Source: Nocardia jiangxiensis NBRC 101359 (GTDB lineage Bacteria; Actinomycetota; Actinomycetes; Mycobacteriales; Mycobacteriaceae). From it: a stretch of DNA of 64,000 nt. The notes beneath the pieces were generated by a model. It was not told the origin of the DNA, did not search any database, and saw only the letters and a program-made list of their open reading frames with translations. The translations under genes were made by a program, and so were the position numbers. Positions 43,312 to 52,100 of the stretch are shown here, one piece after another. Every line of letters begins with the position of its first letter. Within the stretch, counting starts at the first letter, position 1. The stretch covers positions 332,893 through 396,892 of the forward strand of contig NZ_BAGB01000076.1 in the NCBI RefSeq assembly GCF_000308615.1, read 5' to 3'.

Positions 43312-44802
43312 CTACTGCCCGCCCGCGCTCCACCACTCCCGCAGCGCCGACTCGGCCTCCTCGCGCGTCATCGGACCGCGGTCCAGCCGCAACTCCTTCA
43401 GGAATCGCCAGGCCCGGCCGACCTGCGGTCCCGGTTCCAAGCCGAGCAATTCCATGATGGCGTTGCCGTCCAGATCCGGGCGCACCCGCGCCAGATCCTC
43501 CTGCTCCTGCAAGCGTTCGATGCGCGCCTCGAGATCGTCGTAGGTGGCGCGCAGTGCGGCGGCGCGGCGCTTGTTGCGGGTGGTGCAGTCCGCGCGGACC
43601 AGTTTGTGCAGACGCGGCAGCAGTTCGCCGCCGTCGGTGACGTAGCGGCGCACCGCCGAATCGGTCCACTGCCCCTTGCCGTAGCCGTGGAAACGCAGGT
43701 GCAGGTAGACCAGACGGGCCACGTCCTCGGTGAACTGCTTCGGATACTTCAAGGCGCGCATCCGCTTTCGCACCATCTTCGCGCCGACCACCTCGTGATG
43801 GTGGAAGCTCACCCCGCCGCCCGCCTCGTTGCGTTTGGTCGGTGGTTTGCCGATGTCGTGCAGCAGCGCCGCCCAGCGCAACACCAGGTCGGGATCGCCC
43901 TGTTCCTGGTCGATGGCTTGGCGCAGCACCGTCAGCGAATGCTGGTAGACGTCCTTGTGCTGGTGGTGCTCGTCGATCTCGAGTTTCATCGCGGGTACCT
44001 CGGGCAGGACCCGTTCGGCCAGCCCGGTCTCGCACATGATGTCGATACCCTCGGTCGGGTGTTCCCCGGCGATCAGCTTGTCCAGTTCGGTACGCACCCG
44101 TTCCGCGGTGATCCGGCCCATCTCGTCGGCCATCATCGCCGTCGCGGTGCGCACCCGCGGTGCGAGTTCGAAGCCGAGCTGGGCGACGAATCGCGCACCG
44201 CGCAACATCCGCAGCGGATCGTCGTTGAACGAATCCTCCGGTGCGGCAGGGGTATCGAGCACACCGGCCAGCAGCGCGGACATGCCGTCGAGCGGATCGA
44301 CGAATTCGAGCGCGCCGTCCGCGCCGATCCGCACGGCCATCGCGTTGACGGTGAAATCGCGTCGGACGAGATCGCCTTCGAGCGTGTCACCGAAGGTCAC
44401 CTCGGGATTGCGCGAGACCCGGTCGTAGCTGTCGCTGCGGAACGTGGTGATCTCCAGTTGCCAGCCCGACTTGGACGCGCTGACCGTGCCGAACGCCAAA
44501 CCGCCCGTATCCCAGAGGTTGTCGGCCCACCCGCGCACGATCTGCTGCACGACCTGCGGCCGCGCGTCGGTGGTGAAGTCCAGGTCGGTGCCCAGCCGCC
44601 CGAGCACCGCGTCGCGCACACTGCCGCCCACCAGGTACAGCTGATGCCCGTGCGCGGCGAACATCTCCCCGAGCGGGGTCAGCACATCGGACACCCGCCC
44701 CAGCGTGATGGCCGCCGACGCAAGCAATCTCGTACGCCGATCCTCCGGCGACAGCGGGACCGGCACTGCTACATCCTCGGACTTCGGCGAAACCACAGCC
44801 AC
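43312..44802 (-). CDS. pcnA: CCA tRNA nucleotidyltransferase
   Basis: 496 residues. Class II nucleotidyltransferase head with LVGGSVRDAVLGR and metal-binding DLDFTTDA, neck region, and a C-terminal HD domain (LLHDIGKPPTKR) as in the mycobacterial Rv3907c product. It adds or repairs the 3' CCA end of tRNAs. GTG start. In M. tuberculosis it is divergent directly from mutT4; here an SDR gene lies between. Confidence 0.93.
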   Translation of the reverse strand: MAVVSPKSEDVAVPVPLSPEDRRTRLLASAAITLGRVSDVLTPLGEMFAAHGHQLYLVGGSVRDAVLGRLGTDLDFTTDARPQVVQQIVRGWADNLWDTGGLAFGTVSASKSGWQLEITTFRSDSYDRVSRNPEVTFGDTLEGDLVRRDFTVNAMAVRIGADGALEFVDPLDGMSALLAGVLDTPAAPEDSFNDDPLRMLRGARFVAQLGFELAPRVRTATAMMADEMGRITAERVRTELDKLIAGEHPTEGIDIMCETGLAERVLPEVPAMKLEIDEHHQHKDVYQHSLTVLRQAIDQEQGDPDLVLRWAALLHDIGKPPTKRNEAGGGVSFHHHEVVGAKMVRKRMRALKYPKQFTEDVARLVYLHLRFHGYGKGQWTDSAVRRYVTDGGELLPRLHKLVRADCTTRNKRRAAALRATYDDLEARIERLQEQEDLARVRPDLDGNAIMELLGLEPGPQVGRAWRFLKELRLDRGPMTREEAESALREWWSAGGQ

Positions 44803-44911
44803 GCAGCTTACTGACCGGAGAACCCGCTACCCCATCCGCAGCATCGAGACGGCGGACAACCGGCGCGAGAGAAGGGGTGCGGGAGTCCTTCGGCTGCGTT
44901 GGGGGAGTCCT

Positions 44912-45727
44912 TCAGCTGCGCAGGTACGAAGCGCCGTTGAGGTCGACGATGGTGCCCGAGGCCCAGGCCGCGGCCGGTGACGCGAGAAAACGGACGGCGG
45001 CGGCGATCTCCTGCGGAGTGCCCACACGCCCGAACGGGCTCTGGTCGCGAATCCGATCACCGTCCGGACCGGCCAGTTTGGCGGTCTGCCGTTCGGTGGC
45101 GACGAATCCCGGGGCCACCGACGTCACGACGATGTCGTGCGGCGCCAGCGCCAGGGCCATCGACTGTCCGAAGGCGTGCAGGGCGGCCTTGCTCGCTCCG
45201 TAGGCGGGAAAGTCAGGTTCGCCGCAGAACGCACCGCGCGACCCGACGTTCACGATGCTCCCGCCGGCGCCGCGATCGATGAGGTGCCGGGCCACCGCCC
45301 AGGTCACCTCGGCCGTCCCCAGCACGTTGACGTCCATCATGCGTCGCCAGATCTGCTGCCAGGCGTGCAGCGACACGTCGGCGACCGGATGGCGAGTGCT
45401 GTCCGCCGGGGCCACGGCCGCATTGTTGATCAGGACATCGATGCCCCCGAGCGCCGCCAGGGCCTCGGCCACGATCCGTTCGCCGGTGCCGGGCTCGCCG
45501 AGATCACCCTCGATCAGCGTGTGCCCGTCGCCGGGCAACTGCCGCAACGTCTCCTCGGCGTCCGAGCGTCGGCTGGCGTACTGCACCGCCACCCGGTCAC
45601 CAGCTTCCGCGAAGGCCGTGGCGATCGCCCGCCCGATCCCCCGGGACGCGCCCGTGACGAGCACGCCCCTCATCGCACGAACGCCGTCGACCGGAACGGC
45701 CGGGTGGACAGTGGGACGGGACGACAT
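44912..45727 (-). CDS. Short-chain dehydrogenase/reductase (SDR)
   Basis: 271 residues. Rossmann motif TGASRGIG near residue 27, NNAA motif, catalytic Ser (NVGSRG) and YGASK. It resembles 3-oxoacyl-ACP-reductase-like classical SDRs that use NADP(H). The ATG at 45727 has an excellent GAGAGGAGG ribosome site. It sits between pcnA and mutT4, an insertion relative to the conserved order. Substrate unknown. Confidence 0.88.
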   Translation of the reverse strand: MSSRPTVHPAVPVDGVRAMRGVLVTGASRGIGRAIATAFAEAGDRVAVQYASRRSDAEETLRQLPGDGHTLIEGDLGEPGTGERIVAEALAALGGIDVLINNAAVAPADSTRHPVADVSLHAWQQIWRRMMDVNVLGTAEVTWAVARHLIDRGAGGSIVNVGSRGAFCGEPDFPAYGASKAALHAFGQSMALALAPHDIVVTSVAPGFVATERQTAKLAGPDGDRIRDQSPFGRVGTPQEIAAAVRFLASPAAAWASGTIVDLNGASYLRS

Positions 45728-45878
45728 GGCGCCCCTCCTCTCATGACGCGACGGGGAAACAACCCCGTCCACCTTCCTCCCACCGCGGGGAATTCCCGGC
45801 ACCCCCACTCCGCACCAGCGCCGCAAACCCGCCGGAGCGAAGCGGAGGCCAAGGATTCAGCACAGCTAGACTGACCGG

Positions 45879-46415
45879 GTGTCTCCGGCCGATCGCGCGA
45901 ACAGTCGACGCCGCCAACCCCGGCGCCGCGGTTCGGCCGGTAATGCGGCCAAACCGAGGATGCGCACTGTCCGCGAAACGTCCGCGGGCGGCCTGGTCGT
46001 GGACGGGCTGGACGGGCCCCGCGATAAACGCTGCGCCGCCCTGATCGGTCGTACCGACCGGCGCGGGCGGCTGCTGTGGTCGCTGCCGAAGGGACATATC
46101 GAACAGGGCGAGACCGCCGAACAGACCGCGGTGCGCGAGGTGGCCGAGGAAACCGGCATCAACGGTCTGGTCGTCGCCGAACTCGGCAGCATCGATTACT
46201 GGTTCGTCACCGAGGGGCGCCGGGTACACAAGACGGTGCACCACTATTTGATGCGCTCGGTCGGCGGCGAGCTCTCGGACGCCGATATAGAAGTCACCCA
46301 GGTTGCCTGGGTTCCGCTCACCGACCTGGATTCCCGGCTGGCGTACGCCGATGAGCGCCGGCTGGCGGAGGTCGCGAACCGCCTGATCGACCGGATGGAG
46401 AACGGCAAACAATGA
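45879..46415 (+). CDS. mutT4: NUDIX hydrolase, MutT4-like
   Basis: 178 residues. The Nudix box GHIEQGETAEQTAVREVAEE followed by TGI is intact. A basic N-terminus precedes the fold. By position it is the ortholog of Rv3908 (mutT4), thought to sanitise oxidised or unusual nucleotides. The GTG start is preceded by a TAGACT box six bases upstream and no ribosome site, indicating a leaderless transcript. Confidence 0.88.
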   Translation: MSPADRANSRRRQPRRRGSAGNAAKPRMRTVRETSAGGLVVDGLDGPRDKRCAALIGRTDRRGRLLWSLPKGHIEQGETAEQTAVREVAEETGINGLVVAELGSIDYWFVTEGRRVHKTVHHYLMRSVGGELSDADIEVTQVAWVPLTDLDSRLAYADERRLAEVANRLIDRMENGKQ

Positions 46416-46437
46416 CGCATGCGGGTCGGAGGCGTCG

Positions 46438-49002
46438 ATGAGTCAGCTCATGGACGCCCCGCAGGCGCGGGCGCGCACACTGTCTCGACACCGCTGGGCG
46501 GCGATCCTCGCCGTCCTGGTCCTCGGGGTGCTGAACCTCGGTCTCACCGGCCCGGCCGCCGCGGAGCCGTCGGGGGTCGGCGATTCCTCCTCGACGCCGA
46601 AGTTCCTCAAGCTCACACTCGACTCGGTGTCGCCGAACACGGTCACCACCAGCAGTGATTCGGTGGTGACCATCACCGGGACGGTCACCAACATCGGTGA
46701 TCGCATGGTGGACGACATCGAGGTGCGAACCCAGCGCACCGGTGCGATCACCGATCCACGCGGGCTGCGTTCGGCCCTGCGGCTGGATCAGTCCAGTTAT
46801 CCGGTCGCCACGCCGTTCGTGGATGTGGCGAATCGGTTGAGTCCCGGGCAGCGCAAGCAGTTCACTCTGCGGGTGGGCGTTCGGGCCGGTAGTAGAGGCA
46901 CGCCGGGAAGTGCGCCGGTCACCGCATCGCTGGATATCCCCGGTCCGGGGGTGTATCCGCTGCTGCTGAACGTCAACGGGACGCCCGCGTATGGCGGTCA
47001 GGCCCGCTTGGACGACGCGCGTTTCCTGCTCCCGGTGCTGGGCCTGCCCTCGCCGGCGGGTGACTCGGATCAGAAGTCCGCACAATCTGTTTCGGCCCCG
47101 ACCGACGCACCCGTCGCGACGACCATGCTGTGGCCGCTGGCCGACCGGCCGAGACTGGTGGCCGGAATCCCGGGCTCGGTGAACGGCAAGGCACTGCTGA
47201 CCGATGACGAACTGGCCGGTGAGCTGGCCACCGGCGGACGCCTGGATCAGCTGCTGGGCGCGCTGGAATCGGCGGTGCACCCCGATTCGGCCGGGACCTC
47301 CGCCAATGTCGCCAGTGCGCTGTGTCTGGCCGTGGATCCCGACCTGCTGCTCACCGTGTCGGATATGACCAACGGATATCGGGTGCTGGCCAGTCCGTCC
47401 GATCCGGACGGCCCGACTCGTGATGGCACCGGCACCGATGCCGCGAAGGCATGGCTGAATCGGCTGCGCGCGCTGGCGCCGACGATGTGCACCGTCAGCC
47501 TGCCGTTCGCGCAGGTCGATCTGTCCGCCTTGGCCGCCGTGCACGATTCCGCGCTGACCTCCCGCGCGATCTCCTCGCCGACCGATCTGGTCGATCAGAT
47601 CCTGTCGATGCGGTCGATGCACGGGGTGAGCCTGCCCGAATCCGGCAGTATCGACTCCGATGCGGCGACGATGCTCGGCCAGCACGGTTTCACCTCCGCG
47701 GTGTTGGCCGACAACGCCGTCGCGCCCGCCGGGACGACCGGCACCTCGAGCAGCTCCGGTTCCTCGACGCACAGCGCGACGACGGTATCGGCGAGTTCGA
47801 GCACCGCGACCCCCGCGACCGTGCGCCTGCCCGGTCCGACACCGCCCGCCGCGCCGTCGAACGGAACCTCCACGCCCGATCCGGGCATGAAGGTGTCCAC
47901 CTTCGACATCTGGCCGGCCACGGCGCTGGCCGCGGTCGGCTCCAATCCGCCGACGCCCGCGTTCACACCCGAGAACGTGCGTTACGACGTGGCCAAGGAT
48001 TCGCGGACCGCACGTCTGCAGGACGCGCTCGGCGCGATGTCGTGGACCGCGCTCAATCCGCAGCCGAATCGGCCACGTTCGCAGCTGCTCATGCCGCCGC
48101 AGCAGTGGAGCGCCAACCGGGACGAGGCCGCCACACTGCTGACCCAGTTGCAGACGCTGGTGCACAGCGGTCTGGCGACGCCGCGGTCGTTCCAGGATCT
48201 GCTTGCCGTCCAGGCGGATTCGCACCCGTACGAGGTGAGTCATCCGTCCGGCGCGTCGTCGGGCGCGGTGCCCGATAGTTTCGTCGCACCGGTTCAGCAG
48301 CAGGCCGGGCGGATCACCGATCTGACGAACACCCTGGTCGAGGTGCCGCAGCAGGAGCCGACCCCGCAGACCTTCGTGACCCCGCTGCGGGACGATCTGG
48401 TGCGTACGTTGTCGCTGTCCGATCGCACCAGCACCGGTTCGCAGGCCGACACCGCCGCACAACGTCGTCTCGACCAGACCACCACCGCCCTGGACGGACT
48501 GTTCCGATCGGTCACCGTGCTGCCCCCGGGCGGGGTGTACACGCTGGCGTCGGAGCAGAGTCCGCTGCTGCTGGTCGCGCGGAACGAACTGCCCGTCGCG
48601 GCCCGGATCCGGTTCAAGATCGGCGTCCCGTCCGGGACCGACATCACCGATATCGGCGAACAGACCATCCCCGCGGAGGGCACCCGGTCGTTCCAGATCC
48701 CGACGAAGGTCAGTGACAGCCGAAGTCTGACGATTCCGATCTCCATTACCACACCCGACGGCATCGCGCTCGGCAACGCCACCTCGGTCAAGGTACGGTC
48801 CAACGCATACGGTTCAGCGTTGGCGATAATTACCGCATGTGCCGGTGCACTGCTGTTCCTGTTGGCCGGTCGCCGCTTGTGGCGGCGCTTCCGGGGACAG
48901 CCCGATCCGGCCGACGAGGGGTTGGACCCGGGGAAGCGACGCAGACTGAACAGATATCTGCGCGCGCGGACGCGGGTCCTGCAGCGACAGGAGACACCAT
49001 GA
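46438..49002 (+). CDS. DUF6049 family large exported membrane protein (Rv3909-like)
   Basis: 854 residues. A signal segment (HRWAAILAVLVLGVLNLGLT), a long exported region starting with an immunoglobulin-like domain (SVSPNTVTTSSDSVVTITGT), a low-complexity Ser/Thr segment near residues 430-480, and a single C-terminal membrane helix (SALAIITACAGALLFLLAGR) with a short basic tail. It lies between mutT4 and murJ as in mycobacteria. Its role is unproven; the constant neighbourhood suggests envelope assembly. Confidence 0.85.
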   Translation: MSQLMDAPQARARTLSRHRWAAILAVLVLGVLNLGLTGPAAAEPSGVGDSSSTPKFLKLTLDSVSPNTVTTSSDSVVTITGTVTNIGDRMVDDIEVRTQRTGAITDPRGLRSALRLDQSSYPVATPFVDVANRLSPGQRKQFTLRVGVRAGSRGTPGSAPVTASLDIPGPGVYPLLLNVNGTPAYGGQARLDDARFLLPVLGLPSPAGDSDQKSAQSVSAPTDAPVATTMLWPLADRPRLVAGIPGSVNGKALLTDDELAGELATGGRLDQLLGALESAVHPDSAGTSANVASALCLAVDPDLLLTVSDMTNGYRVLASPSDPDGPTRDGTGTDAAKAWLNRLRALAPTMCTVSLPFAQVDLSALAAVHDSALTSRAISSPTDLVDQILSMRSMHGVSLPESGSIDSDAATMLGQHGFTSAVLADNAVAPAGTTGTSSSSGSSTHSATTVSASSSTATPATVRLPGPTPPAAPSNGTSTPDPGMKVSTFDIWPATALAAVGSNPPTPAFTPENVRYDVAKDSRTARLQDALGAMSWTALNPQPNRPRSQLLMPPQQWSANRDEAATLLTQLQTLVHSGLATPRSFQDLLAVQADSHPYEVSHPSGASSGAVPDSFVAPVQQQAGRITDLTNTLVEVPQQEPTPQTFVTPLRDDLVRTLSLSDRTSTGSQADTAAQRRLDQTTTALDGLFRSVTVLPPGGVYTLASEQSPLLLVARNELPVAARIRFKIGVPSGTDITDIGEQTIPAEGTRSFQIPTKVSDSRSLTIPISITTPDGIALGNATSVKVRSNAYGSALAIITACAGALLFLLAGRRLWRRFRGQPDPADEGLDPGKRRRLNRYLRARTRVLQRQETP

Positions 49003-49124
49003 TCCAGTACAGCGACCGAGCGGACGGGGCCGGACACGGCACGACCGCTCGGGGTGTCCCGTCGTGCCCGGGTGAGTTCGCCGACGCGTCCGGGCCCGGC
49101 CGCCCGGCGCCGGGGGTCCGATGA
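48999..49124 (+). CDS. Tiny ORF between the DUF6049 gene and murJ
   Basis: 41 codons, starting at an ATG overlapping the DUF6049 stop (ATGA) and ending with a TGA overlapping the murJ ATG. No domain; Gly/Ala/Pro-rich. It may serve to pass ribosomes from one gene to the next. Alternatively murJ may simply be preceded by an untranslated spacer. Confidence 0.25.
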   Translation: MIQYSDRADGAGHGTTARGVPSCPGEFADASGPGRPAPGVR

Positions 49125-52100
49125 GTGAATACGACGACCCTCGCCACCTGGATCCGGCCGGAGACGATTCGTCCCGGCGACGGCCACCTGTCGCGCCGTG
49201 GGAGCGGGGGGCCGCCACGCCGGACCAGTTCGGCGAGCCGGAGCCACCGCAGTCCCCGCCGCTGCGGGTACCGCTGACCGGACCCATTCCCCAGGTATCG
49301 CAGGCCGATCCGCGCGGACCGGAACAGCCGCCGCCGGGCGGAACCGTACGAGGCGTCCCGCCGGACCGCCGGACCGCCGACCGGATGCCGCCGAGCGGAA
49401 CCATGCGTCAGTCCCCGCCGAACGGTGCGGAGCGTCGTCCTCCGCCGGACCGCATGCCCCCCGGTCCGGACCAGCGTCCGCCCAGCGGAACCATGCGACG
49501 GGTACCACCGGACCAGATCCCCCCGAGCGGGACGCCGCGACGGGTACCCCCGAACGCCCCCGATCAGCGTCCGCCGAGCGGAACCATGCGCCGGGTGCCT
49601 CCGGGCGAACCCGACATGCCGCCCAGCGGAACCGTCCGGCGCGTACCTCCCGCCGGACCCGACCAGACACCCCCCGGCGAGCGCCCGCGTCGCCCGCGCC
49701 CGGCCGGCCCCGACCAGCGTCCACCCAGCGGAACCATGCGACGGGTGCCTCGGGGCGAACCCGATCAGATGCCCCAGGACGACGCCGCACGACAGGCGCG
49801 CCCGCCCGCGCCCGATCGACAACCGCCGAGCGGAACCATGCGCCGGGTGCCTCCGGCCGGATCGGACCAGACACCTCCGGACGAAACCGGCCGTCGGCCC
49901 CGTCGAGGCGGACCGGATCAACGCCCACCCAGCGGGACCATGCGTCGAGTCCCTCCGGGCGGTCCGGACCAGACACCCTCGGACGAGCCGGCCCGCCGGA
50001 CTCGCCCGGCGGGTCCGGACCGACGTCCGCCCACCGGGTCCATGCGACAGACGCCCCCGGACCGACGGACCGACGAACCCGGACCGCCGACCGGAGCCAC
50101 CCGCCGGACACGGCGTGGACCGGTCCGCCGGACAGCACAGGACCAGCCGCCCTCCGGTCCGATCCGGCCGGACCAGCAGCCGCCCACCGGCGCGCGCCGC
50201 CGTGTTCCGCCGCAGGGCAGACCACCCGCACCGACGAGCGGACCGATCCGGCAGACCCCGCCCGGCGAACCCGAGGGCAGGGGACCGCGGCCCGGACAGC
50301 AGGGTCGCCGGACCGCATCCGGTCAACAGGCCCCGCCCGGACAGCAGCCCCGACGCCGCCGGCCGGCGGAAGGACGGCCCGGACCGCAACGCGTGCCCGC
50401 CCGGACCGAACGGTCCGAGTCCGGCGCGACCGCACAGCAGACCGAGGCCAAACCGGCGAGCTCGAATTCGCGGTTGCTCAGCGCCACCGGTTCGATCGCG
50501 ATCGCCACACTCATCAGCCGGATCACCGGATTCGGTAAGCAGGCGCTGCTGCTCATGGCGCTCGGCCCCGCGGTCGCGAGTGCGTACACGGTCTCCAGCC
50601 AGATCCCGACGATGATCGAACAGTTGGTTCTGGGTGCGGTGCTGACCGCGTTCGTGGTCCCGACCCTCATCCGCGCGCAGAAAGAGGATCCCGATCGCGG
50701 CGCGGCGTTCATCCGGCGGCTGTTCACCACGGCCGCCGTGCTGCTGGGCACGGCCGCGGTGGTGTGTACCGCGATGGCCCCGGTGCTGACCAGGTATCTG
50801 TTCCTCACCCACGACGGCAAGGTCAGTACCGGACTGACCACCGCGCTGGCCTACCTGCTGATCCCGGCCGTGCTGTTCTACGGCATGTCATCGCTGTTGA
50901 TGGCAGTGCTCAACACCCACGAGATCTTCAAGCCCGGCGCCTGGGCGCCGGTGTTGAACAATCTGACCACGCTGGTCGTGCTGGGCCTGTACATGCTGTT
51001 GCCCGGCGAGATCTCGCTGGATCCGGTTCGGATGGGGCAGCCGAAACTGCTGCTGCTGGGCTGCGGTATCACCTTCGGTGTCTTCGTACAGGTCGCGAGC
51101 ATGGTCCCGGCGATCCGGCGAACCGGTATCGACCTGCGGCCGCTGTGGGGTATGGACGCCCGGCTCAAGCAGTTCGGCGGCATGGCCAGCGCGGTCGTAC
51201 TCTACGTGCTGATCAGCCAGGTCGGATTCGTCTTCGCCACCCGGGTCTCCTCGCACTGGGATGTGGCGGGCCCGGCGATCGTCAACCAGGCATGGCTGCT
51301 GTTGCAGCTGCCCTACGGCGTGCTGGGCGTCACGGTGCTGACCGCGATCATGCCCCGGCTCAGTCGCAACGCCGCCGACGACGACACTCCCGCGGTGGTC
51401 GACGATCTCGGCGCCGCGACCCGGTTGACCATGATCGCCCTGGTTCCGGTGGTGCTGTTCCTGACCGTGGCCGGGCCGCAGGTCGGCGAAGTGCTGTACG
51501 GCTACGGCCATTTCGGTCACGACAACGCGCATCGGCTGGGCGAGGCGGTCAGCTGGTCGGCCTTCACCCTGATCCCGTACGCATTGGTACTGATCCACCT
51601 TCGCGTCTTCTATGCCCGCGAACAGGCCTGGACACCGACCTGGATCATCCTGGGCATCACCGCGGTGAAGATCCTGGTCTGCGTGATCGCACCGCTGGTC
51701 GTCAGTCCGGACCAGGTGGTGATGGCGCTGAGCATGGCCACCGGCCTGGGCTTCCTGGCCGGCGCGGTGATCGGCGGCTGGCTGCTGCACCGCAGCCTGG
51801 GCGACCTGCGAATGTCCAACGTCGGCCGCACGGTGACCCGAGTGGTGCTGGCGTCGGTCGCCGGTGCGGCGGTCACGGTGATCATCGATCAACTTCTGGG
51901 CGTGTCGCGGCTGCACCACGGACTCGGTTCGCTGTTCCGGGTCGGCGTCGACGGCATCGTGATGTTCGGCGTCGCCTTCGGGCTGATGCGGCTGGTCGGC
52001 ATTCCGGAGATCGTCGCGATCACCGTCGCGATCTCCCGCAAGCTGGGCTTCACTCCGCCAGCGCCCGACCTCGACCTCGACGGTCCGGCGGGCGACGACC

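Noticed and set aside
48294..50435. 713-codon open frame on the minus strand opposite the DUF6049 gene and murJ
   Set aside because: Product is an Arg/Ser/Val-rich mixture typical of antisense reading of Pro/Arg-rich GC DNA; it has no domain, and the + strand genes are certain.
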